Positions 41,519 through 50,626 of a DNA stretch of 64,000 nt are shown here, piece by piece. The stretch covers positions 310,001 through 374,000 of the forward strand of contig NZ_JAHXPB010000002.1 of the NCBI RefSeq assembly GCF_023147505.1, in the 5' to 3' direction. The translations under genes were made by a program, and so were the position numbers. This stretch comes from Brevundimonas sp. EYE_349. GTDB lineage: Bacteria; Pseudomonadota; Alphaproteobacteria; Caulobacterales; Caulobacteraceae. The notes under the pieces are model-generated. The model ran no database searches, had not been told where the DNA came from, and saw only the letters and a list, made by a program, of their open reading frames with translations. Positions within the stretch are counted from its first letter, which is position 1. The number at the start of each line of letters is the position of its first letter.

Positions 41519-42355
41519 ATGGCGAAATCCGCCACACCCGCCGACCTCCAGATCACGCCGCGCGACCTGCATATCGACCGCGAGGCCGCCACGCCACGCT
41601 GGTGGTTCAATGGCGACCCCTTCGGCACGGCGGTGATGAACGCCCTCAGCCTGACCTTCCCCGACGGCGAGCGGTTCTTCATCCAGTCGGTCAAACGCTT
41701 CGCCAAGGACGCGCCGCCCAATCTGGCCGCCGACATCCGCGCCTTCACGGTGCAGGAAGGGGCGCACACGCGCGAGCACATGGCCTTCAACGCCATCACC
41801 GAACGCGCAGGCTATCGGACCGCCGAGATCGAGGCCTATGTCACCGAACGGCTGAACATCGCCCGCGCCCGCCCGCCGCTGGCGCAACTGGCCGCGACCA
41901 TGGCGCTGGAGCATTTCACCGCCGCCTTCGCCCACCGGCTTCTGGCCGACCCGGACCTGCTGAAAGGATCGCCCCACGATCTGGCGCGGCTCTGGCGCTG
42001 GCACTCCATCGAGGAGATCGAGCACAAGGGCGTGGCCTATGACGTCTTCCTGCATGCGACGCGCGACATGTCGCCGCTGCAGCGTTGGCGGCTGCGTCGC
42101 TGGGCCATGCTGCTGACGACCCTTCTGTTCACCAAGACGGTGCGCCAGACCAGTCTGATGCTGCTGAAACAGGACGGCATCGTCGGCTGGCGCGCCCGGT
42201 TCGGCCTGTTCCGTTGGCTGTGGTTCAAGCCGGGCCTGTATCGCCGGATGATCGGCGACTATTTCGCCTTCTACCGCCCCGACTTCCACCCCTGGCAGGT
42301 TGACGACCGCGACCTGATCGCCGAGGCCGAAATGGGCCTGGCCCAGCCGGCGTAA
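41519..42355 (+). CDS. PF10118-family predicted metal-dependent hydrolase (ferritin-like)
   Basis: 278-aa protein from the ATG at 41519, which has AAGGAG eight bases upstream; an earlier frame at 41459 overlaps the operator. Metal-ligand motifs of a di-iron four-helix bundle are EGAHTREHMAF (about 80-90), ALEHFTAAFAHRL (about 130-142) and HSIEEIEHKGVAYDVF (about 160-175). C-terminal segments are amphipathic or membrane-associated (WAMLLTTLLFTKTV, FGLFRWLWFKPGLY). Family members are annotated as metal-dependent hydrolases, though the fold suggests oxygenase chemistry. It is controlled by the divergent TetR gene. Confidence 0.88.
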   Translation: MAKSATPADLQITPRDLHIDREAATPRWWFNGDPFGTAVMNALSLTFPDGERFFIQSVKRFAKDAPPNLAADIRAFTVQEGAHTREHMAFNAITERAGYRTAEIEAYVTERLNIARARPPLAQLAATMALEHFTAAFAHRLLADPDLLKGSPHDLARLWRWHSIEEIEHKGVAYDVFLHATRDMSPLQRWRLRRWAMLLTTLLFTKTVRQTSLMLLKQDGIVGWRARFGLFRWLWFKPGLYRRMIGDYFAFYRPDFHPWQVDDRDLIAEAEMGLAQPA

Positions 42356-42366
42356 AGCCCTCCATT

Positions 42367-42391
42367 CCGGGGCGTCCTTCGCGCGCCCCGG
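42367..42391. terminator. Weak hairpin after the PF10118 gene
   Basis: Perfect 8-bp arms CCGGGGCG (42367-42374) and CGCCCCGG (42384-42391) with a 9-nt loop, 11 bp after the stop. No T-run follows; possible weak terminator. I see nothing else in 42392-42557. Confidence 0.4.
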
Positions 42392-42557
42392 AGCCTGCGC
42401 TTGCTTTCCGCACGCGCCTGACGCATCAGGACGTCATCACCTTGGACCCGGCCCTGTTCGCAGGCGACGGGTGGCTATCCCCGCCGCCGATCCGCTGGGA
42501 AACCGAACCGCCAGAAACCGCATCGTCGGGCGCGGCTCATCCAGATGAAATCCTGAC

Positions 42558-44042
42558 ATGACCCTGATTGCATCCGCGCGCCAGCAATGGCTCGCCAGTC
42601 CACGCCGCGACCTGCTGGCCGGAACCGTCGTGGCCCTGGCCCTGATCCCGGAGGCCATCGCCTTCTCCCTGATCGCCGGCGTCGATCCGGCGGTGGGCCT
42701 GTACGCCAGCGTCGTGATCGCGATCACCATCGCCTTCGTCGGCGGGCGGCCGGCCATGATCTCGGCGGCGACCGGGGCCATGGCGCTGCTGATGGTCACC
42801 CTGGTTCGCGATCATGGCATCGAATATCTGTTCGCCGCCTCCATCCTGTGCGGCGTGTTTCAGATCGTCATCGGCCTGCTGAAGCTGGGCCGCTACATCA
42901 AGTTCGTCAGCCGCAGCGTGATGACCGGCTTCGTCAATGCGCTGGCGATCCTGATCTTCCTGGCCCAGATGCCGGAACTGATCGGCGCCGGGCCGACCAC
43001 CTATGTTCTCGTCGCGGCGGCCCTGGCCATCATCTATGGCGCCCCGCGCCTGACCAAGGCCGTCCCCTCGCCCCTGATCGCCATCGTGGTCGTCAGCGCC
43101 GCGGTGATGGTGATGAAGCTGGACGTGCGGACGGTCGGCGACATGGGTCAGATGCCCACCGCCCTGCCGGCGTTCCACCTGCCCGCCGTGCCGCTGACGT
43201 GGCGGACGCTGGCCATCATCGCCCCGATCTCGGCCACCCTGGCCTTCGTCGGCCTGCTGGAGAGCCTGCTGACCGCCAATCTGATCGACGACGTGACCGA
43301 CACCGCCTCGGACAAGGATCGCGAGACGCGCGGTCAGGGGATCGCCAACATCCTGTCGCCCCTGTTCGGCGGCATGGCGGGTTGCGCCATGATCGGCCAG
43401 TCGATGATCAATGTCGGATCGGGCGCGCGCGGGCGGCTGTCGACCCTGTGGGCTGGACTGTTCCTGCTGTTCCTGATGCTGGCGCTTCAGGACTGGGTGG
43501 CGCGCATTCCGATGGCGGCCCTGGTTGCGGTCATGATCATGGTGTCGGTCGGGACCTTCGACTGGAACTCGGTGTTGAAGCTGCGCACCCTGCCCATCCA
43601 GTCCTCGATCGTCATGGTCGCCACCACGGCGACCGTCGTCGTCACCCACGACCTGTCCAAGGGCGTGGTGCTTGGCGTGCTGCTGTCCGCCGTCTTCTTC
43701 ATGCGTAAGGTCAGCAAGACCTTGAGCGTGACCGAAGTTCAGACATCCGAACCCGGCGCGCTGCGATATCGCGTGTCAGGCCAGTTGTTCTTCGGCTCGG
43801 CCGATCTGTTCGCCGCCAGTTTCGAACATCATGGCGGGCCGACGCACGTCGAGATCGACCTGACCGACGCCCATCTGTGGGACCTGACCGGCGTCGCCGC
43901 CGTGGACAAGGTGGTGTTCCGCTATCGCCGACAGGGCGCCCAGGTTCAGGTGGTCGGCATGAACGACGCCGCCCGCACCCTAGTCGCGCGGGTGGGGCGG
44001 TTCGAGAAGATGCATCTGCCAGCCGACGCCGGCGCGCATTAA
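42558..44042 (+). CDS. SulP-family anion (sulfate) permease with STAS domain
   Basis: 494-aa inner-membrane transporter of the SLC26/SulP family. Ten to twelve membrane segments cover residues about 20-395, including [20 protein letters not shown] (a SulP signature at TM1), [40 protein letters not shown] and [21 protein letters not shown] cytoplasmic STAS domain occupies about 400-494 ([38 protein letters not shown]). Start ATG 42558. It stands alone. Substrate might be sulfate, bicarbonate or another anion; no sulfate-metabolism gene is nearby. Confidence 0.92.
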   Translation: MTLIASARQQWLASPRRDLLAGTVVALALIPEAIAFSLIAGVDPAVGLYASVVIAITIAFVGGRPAMISAATGAMALLMVTLVRDHGIEYLFAASILCGVFQIVIGLLKLGRYIKFVSRSVMTGFVNALAILIFLAQMPELIGAGPTTYVLVAAALAIIYGAPRLTKAVPSPLIAIVVVSAAVMVMKLDVRTVGDMGQMPTALPAFHLPAVPLTWRTLAIIAPISATLAFVGLLESLLTANLIDDVTDTASDKDRETRGQGIANILSPLFGGMAGCAMIGQSMINVGSGARGRLSTLWAGLFLLFLMLALQDWVARIPMAALVAVMIMVSVGTFDWNSVLKLRTLPIQSSIVMVATTATVVVTHDLSKGVVLGVLLSAVFFMRKVSKTLSVTEVQTSEPGALRYRVSGQLFFGSADLFAASFEHHGGPTHVEIDLTDAHLWDLTGVAAVDKVVFRYRRQGAQVQVVGMNDAARTLVARVGRFEKMHLPADAGAH

Positions 44043-44076
44043 GCGGCCAGGTTCACGCTCTCAAGCTCTCAGGCCC

Positions 44077-44286
44077 TCAGGCCGCGTCCGGCGTGGCCTC
44101 GACCTCGGCCTTGGGCATCTTGCAGATGCGGTTCAGATCCGCGCGGATCGAACTGCCCTGGAAGTGCGAAATCTCGGCGCCGGAATAGCCCTCGCCCGAC
44201 AGCGCCTTCACGACGTCGCCGGTGTTGAGACAGTTTTGCGTGCGGGCCAGTTGATAGGCGCGCTCCACGACATGGGTGCGGTTCAT
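44077..44286 (-). CDS. Small conserved-looking hypothetical protein, divergent from cspA
   Basis: 69-aa protein from the ATG at 44286, preceded by GAAAGGC seven bases upstream; an open frame runs further up but has no starts with ribosome sites. It is mostly alpha-helical: MNRTHVVERAYQLARTQNCL, NTGDVVKALSGEGYSGAEI and FQGSSIRADLNRICKMPKAE. The composition and fold (helix, glycine turn, helix) resemble a small nucleic-acid-binding or anaphylactic regulator domain, but I recognise no family. Its promoter region is shared with the cold-shock gene (237 bp). Confidence 0.65.
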   Translation of the reverse strand: MNRTHVVERAYQLARTQNCLNTGDVVKALSGEGYSGAEISHFQGSSIRADLNRICKMPKAEVEATPDAA

Positions 44287-44523
44287 GGAAATGCCTTTCG
44301 TTCGCCACATCAACGCCTTGCAAGCTAAACCGTTCCAGGCGCTGGATTTTATCCTCCGACGCGGCGCGCTTGCATTTGTCACGAAGACCTGCGCACATAA
44401 GCCTCGTCGATCTCTCTGCGTAACGCCCACTCTCTCTGCGAACGCACGAGTCCAGGCCGCTCCATTCAGACCCGACAGGCCGCAGGGACGTTCCCTCGGT
44501 CAACTTCTAACGGAGGTCTACTA

Positions 44524-44736
44524 ATGGCTACCGGCACTGTTAAGTGGTTCAACGCAACCAAGGGCTACGGCTTCATCCAACCCGACGACGGCGGCAAGGA
44601 CGTCTTCGTGCACATTTCGGCTGTTGAAGCCGCCGGCCTGCGCGGCCTGGACGAAAACCAGAAGGTTTCCTACGAGCTGGAACGCGACAAGCGTTCGGGC
44701 AAGGAATCGGCTGGCCAGCTCCAGACCCAAGGCTGA
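44524..44736 (+). CDS. cspA: Cold-shock domain protein (CspA family)
   Basis: 70-aa RNA chaperone with a single cold-shock domain. RNP1 is [11 protein letters not shown] (residues about 13-23) and RNP2 is VFVHISAVE (about 27-35). The sequence [20 protein letters not shown] is standard for alphaproteobacterial Csp proteins. The start ATG at 44524 has AACGGAGG about eight bases upstream. The upstream region to 44287 is long and relatively AT-rich for this genome, consistent with a long 5' leader that regulates expression by temperature. A strong terminator follows at 44760-44788. Confidence 0.95.
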   Translation: MATGTVKWFNATKGYGFIQPDDGGKDVFVHISAVEAAGLRGLDENQKVSYELERDKRSGKESAGQLQTQG

Positions 44737-44759
44737 TTTCAGCACCTGCTGATACGACG

Positions 44760-44788
44760 ACGGCGGCTCCTCTCGGAGCCGCCGTTTT
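44760..44788 (+). terminator. Intrinsic terminator of cspA
   Basis: Perfect 11-bp stem ACGGCGGCTCC (44760-44770) and GGAGCCGCCGT (44775-44785), TCTC loop, followed by TTT. It starts 23 bp after the cspA stop. Confidence 0.9.
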
Positions 44789-44803
44789 CAATTGGGGCTC
44801 AGC

Positions 44804-45379
44804 CTATCGCCCGAAGCAGGTCCGTTCGATGAAGCCCTGCGCTGCGGCCGAGGCTTCGGAGGGATTGTGTCCGCCGTCGAACTCGAGAGCCGCGAACGGC
44901 GCCTTGGCCACGCGCAGGGCCTCGACCAAAGGCGCATAGTGATCTGCAAACGGCGCGGCCGGATCCTTTCGTCCGCCGGCGACGAAGATCGGACGATCCG
45001 CCAGGTCGGGCGCGCGCTGGGCCAAGCGGGACGCGGCGGCGTCCCGCGTGATCGCATTCATGAACCCGTCCACGCCTTCAGGACCAAACCGGGCCGTCTC
45101 GGGCTCGGCGGCGAAGCTGTCCAGATCCGCCTTCCAGGCTGCACGATAGTCCGCGTCCGTTCCCCAGCGCGCGCCGATCACGCCCATGTCGGCCGGAACC
45201 AGGGCCACGGCGCAACGCACGCCATGATCCGCCGCCGCCGTCTGCAACGCCACCTAGCCGCCATAACTGACGCCGATCACGCCGATGTTCGAGGCGTCCG
45301 CTCCGCTGGCCGGATCGGTCTTCAGCCATCCCATCCCCTGTTCGGCCTGATGCCGCAAATGCGGAACGGAAGCCGTCAC
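44804..45379 (-). pseudogene. Alpha/beta hydrolase (dienelactone-hydrolase-like) remnant with nonsense codon
   Basis: A minus-strand frame reads VPHLRHQAEQGMGWLKTD, then ASNIGVIGVSYGG followed by TAG (45254-45256) and VALQTAAADHGVRCAVALVP through to a catalytic Asp/His region (DPAAPFADHY and FDGGHNPSEA). The stop lies directly after the nucleophile elbow GVSYGG, where the family has Tyr or Trp. The N-terminal domain expected before VPHLRH is missing: an upstream in-frame TGA lies near 45423, and the only start is a GTG at 45379. The gene therefore lacks its N-terminus and carries an internal stop, and looks decayed. Translation of the 150-codon 3' part alone would lack the nucleophile. Confidence 0.75.
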
Positions 45380-45571
45380 GGACCTGGTGACAGGGAAACG
45401 TGGACAGCACAGCTTAACTTTAGCTCATGACGTGGATTTCATGGACCGGCGCGCTGGCCGCCGACTGCCCGATCATCGCTCCCCGCGACAAGGCGCGCCT
45501 GCGGCTCAGCTTGTGCTTTTCGGACCGGCTTCATCCCGTTAGTATCGGCGTTCTTTGGGGAGGTTGTCGCG

Positions 45572-45985
<414 letters not shown>

Positions 45986-46000
45986 GGGGCCCGCCGCGGA

Positions 46001-46555
46001 TCAGGCGGCGTTCTTCTCGATCCAGTCGGCGAAGGCGTCCATGAAATCCCTCAGGAACTTGCGGGTGTCGTCCTTCTTCAGCTTGCCGTCGTCGTCCAGC
46101 AGGTCGGCGACATTGCCGATATAGGCTTCCGGCTGCTGCATCGTGGGCATCCCCAGGAAGACCAGGGGCTGGCGCAGGTGATGGTTGGCGCCGAAGGCCG
46201 CCAGGGCGCCGGGCGAGACGCTGACGATGGCGGCGGGCTTCTTGGCCCAGATGCTGTGGCCGTAGGGACGCGAGCCGACGTCCAGGGCGTTCTTCAGCGC
46301 GCCGGGGATGGAGCGATTGTATTCCGGCGTGACGAACAACACGGCCTGGGTCGTCGCCACCTCCTCGCGGAAGCGGGTCCAGGCGGGCGGCGGCGCATCG
46401 GTCTCCAGATCGGGGTTGTAGAGCGGCAGGTCGCCGATCTCGACAAACTCCAGCTCCAGCGCCGGTGCGGCGAGCGCCTTCAGTTCCAGGCCGATGGCCC
46501 GCGAATAGGCGCCTTCGCGCAGGCTGCCGACGATCAGGGCGACGCGGACGGACAT
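46001..46555 (-). CDS. NAD(P)H-dependent FMN reductase
   Basis: 184-aa flavodoxin-fold oxidoreductase of the ChrR/NADPH-dependent FMN reductase family. The FMN phosphate loop is GSLREGAYSRAI (residues about 10-21); LFVTPEYNRSIPGALKNALD supplies the second FMN contact and dimer region. PYGHSIWAKKPAAIVSVSPG and MPTMQQPEAYIG follow. Such enzymes reduce quinones, chromate, azo or nitro compounds and protect from oxidative stress. Start ATG 46555. It is a single gene. Confidence 0.92.
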   Translation of the reverse strand: MSVRVALIVGSLREGAYSRAIGLELKALAAPALELEFVEIGDLPLYNPDLETDAPPPAWTRFREEVATTQAVLFVTPEYNRSIPGALKNALDVGSRPYGHSIWAKKPAAIVSVSPGALAAFGANHHLRQPLVFLGMPTMQQPEAYIGNVADLLDDDGKLKKDDTRKFLRDFMDAFADWIEKNAA

Positions 46556-46633
46556 GGGACACTCCGGGGCTGGGGTATTGAAGCGCCAGCATAACCGATA
46601 CGCCCGGCCGATGTTCCCTACAAACCGGCCGGA

Positions 46634-47899
46634 TCAGGTCGCGAACAGGGCGGCGGAAAAGGCCTCGCCCGCCGGGGCGGCGCTCTTTGGCCCCAGCACC
46701 GCACTGGCCGCCTTGCCCGTGGCCAGCAAACGTCCGCCGACAGCCCGCACATCCTCCACCGACTGGGCCTCCAACTGTTCGGTCATCCAGGCGCTGGCGC
46801 GCGGCGCGCCGAAGATCAGGGTCTGGGCGGCGTTGCGCCCCGCCCGGCTCATGGGATTCTCGTCCGACATCCACAGACCCGCCTTCATCACCGCCTTGGC
46901 GCGTGACAGTTCCCGGTCAGTGGGGCCGTGCTCGGCCAGCGCCCGCACCTCGGCCGCCGAGACCTCGGCCAGTTCTTTCGCCCGATCCGCCGCCGCCCCG
47001 GCGTAGATGCCCAGCACGCCCGCGTCCTCGTACGGCTCCTGATAGGCGTCTATGGCGTAGGCCAGGCCCCGCTCCTCGCGCGCGCTCTGGAACAGGCGCG
47101 AGGCCATGCCCCCGCCCAGGATCTCGCCGAACAGCCGCATGGCCGACAGGGCGGGGTCGGTCGCCGACAGGGCCGGAAGTTGGAACACCAGATTGGCCTG
47201 TTCGATCTTGCGCGTCAGCTTGGCGTGGCCGCCCACGAAGACGGCCGGGGCCGGGGCGTCGGCCGGCGTGGCGACCGCATCGCCGAACCAGCGCTCGGCC
47301 AGGGCCAGCAGTTCGGTCTCGTCCACCGCGCCAGACACCGACACCACCATCCGGTCGGGCGAATACAGCCGCGCGCGCCAGGCCTCGACCGCGGCCTTGT
47401 CGGCGGGCTTCAGGCTGGCGACCGAGCCCAGGATGGGGCGGCCCAGCGGCTGTTTGGCGAAGGCGCGGGTCTGGACCATTTCGAACACATGGTCATCGGG
47501 CGTGTCGAAGGCCTCGGCGATCTCCTGGGCCACAACATCTTTTTCGCGCACGATCTCGGCGGGGTCCAGCGTGGGGCGAAACACCAGGTCCGACAGCACC
47601 TGCATGGCCAGCGGCAGAGAGCCGTCCAGGCCGCGCACCTCGAAACTGGTCCGCTCGTATCCAGTGGAGGCGTTGATCGTGCCGCCCTCGGCCTCGATCC
47701 GCTCGACGATCTCGCGCGCGGCCATGTCGCCGGCGCCCTTGAACACCAGATGCTCCAGCAGGTGCGACCAGCCAGAGCGGTCTTCGGCCTCCCAGCGCGC
47801 GCCGCCCTTGACGGTGACGACGACGGCCAGGGTCTTCAGCCCCGGCATGGGGTCGCAGACGACGCGGACGCCGTTGGACAGGGTGTGGAGAGAAGTCAG
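46634..47899 (-). CDS. M16-family zinc metallopeptidase (processing-peptidase-like)
   Basis: About 421-aa periplasmic or cytoplasmic peptidase related to mitochondrial processing peptidase. The inverted zinc site is HLLEHLVFKGAGDMAAREIV (HxxEH) with the downstream Glu in EGGTINASTGYERTSFE. The C-terminal domain is GGMASRLFQSAREERGLAYA. Start is unclear: no ATG, GTG or TTG exists in frame close to the conserved start TSLHTLSNGVRVVCD. I place it at a CTG (47899); the frame upstream runs through the hairpin repeat (47913-47946). It lies just downstream of surf1. In other Caulobacterales this peptidase often follows threonine synthase, which is absent here; that comparison is from memory. Confidence 0.8.
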   Translation of the reverse strand: MTSLHTLSNGVRVVCDPMPGLKTLAVVVTVKGGARWEAEDRSGWSHLLEHLVFKGAGDMAAREIVERIEAEGGTINASTGYERTSFEVRGLDGSLPLAMQVLSDLVFRPTLDPAEIVREKDVVAQEIAEAFDTPDDHVFEMVQTRAFAKQPLGRPILGSVASLKPADKAAVEAWRARLYSPDRMVVSVSGAVDETELLALAERWFGDAVATPADAPAPAVFVGGHAKLTRKIEQANLVFQLPALSATDPALSAMRLFGEILGGGMASRLFQSAREERGLAYAIDAYQEPYEDAGVLGIYAGAAADRAKELAEVSAAEVRALAEHGPTDRELSRAKAVMKAGLWMSDENPMSRAGRNAAQTLIFGAPRASAWMTEQLEAQSVEDVRAVGGRLLATGKAASAVLGPKSAAPAGEAFSAALFAT

Positions 47900-47912
47900 G
47901 ACTTTAGTCTTT

Positions 47913-47946
47913 CCTATCGCCGCGCACGCGGTGCGCGGCTGCTTGA
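47913..47946 (-). repeat. 34-bp hairpin repeat, copy 2, at the surf1/M16 junction
   Basis: Reads TCAAGCAGCCGCGCACCGCG on the minus strand, then continues TGCGCGGCGATAGG; 31 of 34 bases match the selO copy (11671-11704), with a stem-preserving base-pair swap. It encodes the last eleven residues of SURF1 (RSSSSRAPRARR) and its TAG, and occupies the expected start region of the M16 gene. Confidence 0.75.
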
Positions 47947-48645
47947 TGACCGTCTTTCTTTGGTTCGACGGCGAAGCAGGGCCACATAGAAGCCCGCCAG
48001 GGCGATCGCCAGTCCGAACCACGTCAGGGCGTATCCGAAATGGTTGTTGGAGAAGGCGGCAGGGGGCGCAGAGGGCCTCAGCGCCGGAAACTCGGGATTG
48101 ACGGCGGTGACCGCGAAAACGGCCTCGGGCCGCACAGGCCCCGTGACGTTCAGCGCCCTGGCCATGGCGGCGGTGTCGCGCGCGTAGAAGCGGCCGTCCC
48201 TCGGCGCGGGACTCATTCCCCCCGGTTTGGGAAAGGTGCGGAACTCGCCCACCAGCACCAGCGGCAAGGTGGTCTCGATCACGCGCGGCCGGGCCGTCAC
48301 GCCGTCGCCGACGAAGCCCCGGTCGATCAGCACGGTGAAGTCATGACCTGACGGCCGACACGCCGAGATCAGCCGCACCCCGGCCTCGCCGTCATGGATG
48401 GACTGCAACTCCACGAAGGGCGCGCTGGCCAGGCCGGGACAGACGATCAGAGCCTTGCGGAACTCCATTTCGCCCTTGGCCAGCACCTGGTCCAGCGGCG
48501 CGGGCGGTTTCGCCGCCGCCGCATCGGCCGCCGCGATCAGCCCTTCCTTCCACTTCAGCCGCTCGACCTGCCACACGCCAAGGCCGACCAGCAACACGAT
48601 GGCCGCCGCCGTCAGAACGGTCAGAATCCAGGGAAAACGCTTCAT
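47914..48645 (-). CDS. surf1: SURF1 family cytochrome c oxidase assembly protein
   Basis: 243-aa assembly factor that helps insert heme into cytochrome c oxidase subunit I. Start ATG 48645 (MKRFPWILTVLTAAAIVLLV), with AGGA upstream, inside the DUF983 stop (ATGA). Two transmembrane helices, at about 5-25 and about 205-225 (HFGYALTWFGLAIALAGFYV), flank a periplasmic beta domain containing GVWQVERLKWKEGLI and LIDRGFVGDG. The last 11 residues are supplied by the hairpin repeat, so the C-terminus is an add-on beyond the usual ...LLRRR. It is the penultimate gene of the oxidase cluster. Confidence 0.92.
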   Translation of the reverse strand: MKRFPWILTVLTAAAIVLLVGLGVWQVERLKWKEGLIAAADAAAAKPPAPLDQVLAKGEMEFRKALIVCPGLASAPFVELQSIHDGEAGVRLISACRPSGHDFTVLIDRGFVGDGVTARPRVIETTLPLVLVGEFRTFPKPGGMSPAPRDGRFYARDTAAMARALNVTGPVRPEAVFAVTAVNPEFPALRPSAPPAAFSNNHFGYALTWFGLAIALAGFYVALLRRRTKERRSSSSRAPRARR

Positions 48646-49043
48646 CGCTGATTCCTGTACTGCAGGCCGATCATCAGCCCCCGCCCCGGCCGGATCAGCG
48701 CCAGAGACAGGCCCGCCACCATCGGCAGCCAGACGATCAGATGCAGCCACATGGGCGGGTGAAACTTGATCTCGACGAACAGGGCCGAGAACACCACCAC
48801 GAAGCCGGCGATCTGCATGATGAAGGTCGCCGGGCCGTCGCCGGTCTGGATGGTCGAGAGGTCCAGATCGCAGACCGCGCAGGCCGGCCGAACCTTCAGG
48901 AAACCATCGAACAGCCGCCCCTGGCCGCAGCGCGGGCAGCGCCCCTTCAACGCCGCGCGAACCGGGTGATCGCAAACGACGACGGCGCGGGACGATCCCT
49001 CGTCCCGCGCCGTTTCGACAGTCTCAGGCCCGTCTTGGATCAA
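48642..49043 (-). CDS. DUF983 family membrane protein
   Basis: 133-aa protein of the DUF983 family, which sits in cytochrome oxidase clusters of alphaproteobacteria and is presumed to aid assembly or metal handling. A zinc-ribbon-like pair, RCPRCGQGRLF and ACAVCDLDLST, precedes two hydrophobic segments (about 74-94 and 97-115). The start is a TTG at 49043 that overlaps the ctaE stop by 4 bp (TTGA); the next gene start overlaps its own stop by 4 bp. The translational coupling argues it belongs to the operon. Start codon choice is the main uncertainty. Confidence 0.88.
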   Translation of the reverse strand: MIQDGPETVETARDEGSSRAVVVCDHPVRAALKGRCPRCGQGRLFDGFLKVRPACAVCDLDLSTIQTGDGPATFIMQIAGFVVVFSALFVEIKFHPPMWLHLIVWLPMVAGLSLALIRPGRGLMIGLQYRNQR

Positions 49044-49948
49044 CCGAAGACGACATAGACGAAGGCGAACAGGAACAGCCAGACCACGTCCACGAAGTGC
49101 CAGTACCAGGCCGCCGCCTCGAAGCCGAAATGCTTCTGCGGGGTGAAGTCGCCCTTCAGCAGCCGGATCAGGCAGACCGCCAGGAAGATGGTGCCGATCA
49201 GGACGTGGAAGCCGTGGAAGCCCGTGGCCATGAAGAAGATCGAACCATACAGGCCCGAGTTGATCGCCTCTTCGTTGAAGAACAGCTTCTCATGCAGGAT
49301 GTGGTGGTATTCATAGGCCTGGACGCAGGTGAACAGCACGCCCAGCGCCACGGTGATGGCCAGGGCGATCTTGGCGCCCTTTCGGTCCCCGACCTGAATG
49401 GCGTGGTGCGCCCAGGTGACGGTGCAGCCGCTGAGCAGCAGGGTCACGGTGTTCAACAGCGGCAGTTGCCACGGCGACAGCACCTCCACGCCCTTCGGCG
49501 GCCAGGTCGACCAGGCCTTGGCGGTGTCGGCCCAGGTGCCCACTTCCGGCGTCAGCGCCCGCGATTCGTGGAACAGGGCCATGTCGAAGAACATCCAGAA
49601 GAAGGCGACGAAGAACATCACCTCCGACGCGATGAACAGGATCATGCCGTAGCGCAGCCCGATGGAGACGACCGGCGTATGGTCGCCCGCCTTGGATTCC
49701 TTGATCACGTCCGACCACCAGCAGAAGGCCGAGATCAGCACGCCCGCCAGGCCGGCGAAGAAGATCCCAGGCTTGCCCTGGGCCAGGAAGTTGGCGGCGA
49801 TCGGACCGCTGTCGGCCGGGGCCAGACCCTTCATCCAGATCACCGCGCCGATGAACATGATGGTGGCGCCGATGGACGACACCAGCGGCCATGGGCTGGG
49901 CGGAACCAGGTGATAGTCGTGCTGCGGAGCGGCGTGCGCGTCGGCCAT
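49040..49948 (-). CDS. ctaE: Cytochrome c oxidase subunit III
   Basis: 302-aa subunit III of the aa3-type terminal oxidase. Seven membrane helices are apparent (residues about 20-40, 50-65, 80-100, 140-160, 185-205, 220-240, 265-290). Landmarks are HDYHLVPPSPWPLVSSIGA, WWSDVIKESKAGDHTPVV, ASEVMFFVAFFWMFFDMALF, HHAIQVGDRKGAKIALAITV, ATGFHGFHVLIGTIFLAVCL and AAAWYWHFVDVVWLFLFAFV. The start ATG at 49948 follows GGGGAAGAG; a GTG/ATG eight codons upstream would lie outside the aligned start. It is followed by DUF983. Confidence 0.96.
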   Translation of the reverse strand: MADAHAAPQHDYHLVPPSPWPLVSSIGATIMFIGAVIWMKGLAPADSGPIAANFLAQGKPGIFFAGLAGVLISAFCWWSDVIKESKAGDHTPVVSIGLRYGMILFIASEVMFFVAFFWMFFDMALFHESRALTPEVGTWADTAKAWSTWPPKGVEVLSPWQLPLLNTVTLLLSGCTVTWAHHAIQVGDRKGAKIALAITVALGVLFTCVQAYEYHHILHEKLFFNEEAINSGLYGSIFFMATGFHGFHVLIGTIFLAVCLIRLLKGDFTPQKHFGFEAAAWYWHFVDVVWLFLFAFVYVVFG

Positions 49949-50089
49949 GCGGTCTCTTCCCCTCAAATCCATCCTCGGCCGAGCCTTTTGTCAGGCCTCG
50001 ATCCTGTGATGAAGTCGTCTTTTCTTCCGACATAACGGCGTCGAGCGCAACAGGCCAGACGCCGCGTCGCCCCTAATCAAGCCTCGCCG

Positions 50090-50626
50090 TCAGGCCGCCG
50101 GCGCATCCACCGAGGGATAGAAGGTGTAGCTGAGGGTGATCTCGCGCGCGCCCCGCGCCTCGCGGTCGGTGGCCAGTTCGGGGGCGATGAAATACTGCAC
50201 CGGGAACTGGCGCGTTTCGCCGGCCTTCAGCGTCTGATCGGTGAAGCAGAAGCATTGCAGCTTCTGGAAATACGGCCCCGTATATTCCGGCACGACATTA
50301 TAGCCGGCCCGCACCTGGATCGGCCGGTCCGAGGTGTTGGTCACGTCGAAATAGGCCAGGCCCGTCTCGCCGATCCGCACGCGCTGGGTCGCCTGTTCGG
50401 ACCGGAACGTCATGGGCAGGCCCCGGACATTGGTGTCGAACCGCACCAGGACGGTCTGATCCAACACCTGGTCGGGCGCCTTTTCCGCGCGCCGCACCGT
50501 GCCGTCGAAGCCCGTGACCTGACAGAACATCCGATAGAGCGGCACCGCCGCGAAGGCCGCGCCCGTCATCCCCATCACGCCCAGCACGCAGACGATGGCG
50601 ATCAGATTCTTGCGGTCGCTCCTCAC
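50090..50626 (-). CDS. ctaG: Cytochrome c oxidase assembly protein CtaG (Cox11)
   Basis: 178-aa copper chaperone that builds the CuB centre of subunit I. One N-terminal membrane anchor (IAIVCVLGVMGMTGAAFAAV) leads into a periplasmic immunoglobulin-like domain. The copper ligands are in KLQCFCFTDQTL (CFCF), and VPLYRMFCQVTGFDGT holds the other conserved Cys. The start is a GTG at 50626 embedded in the stop of the 56-aa gene (GTGA). The gene ends 141 bp before ctaE. Confidence 0.95.
   Translation of the reverse strand: MRSDRKNLIAIVCVLGVMGMTGAAFAAVPLYRMFCQVTGFDGTVRRAEKAPDQVLDQTVLVRFDTNVRGLPMTFRSEQATQRVRIGETGLAYFDVTNTSDRPIQVRAGYNVVPEYTGPYFQKLQCFCFTDQTLKAGETRQFPVQYFIAPELATDREARGAREITLSYTFYPSVDAPAA

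Noticed and set aside
48646..48975. Upstream open extension of surf1
   Set aside because: It is the shifted frame of DUF983; the ATG at 48645 has a ribosome site and starts the typical transmembrane helix.
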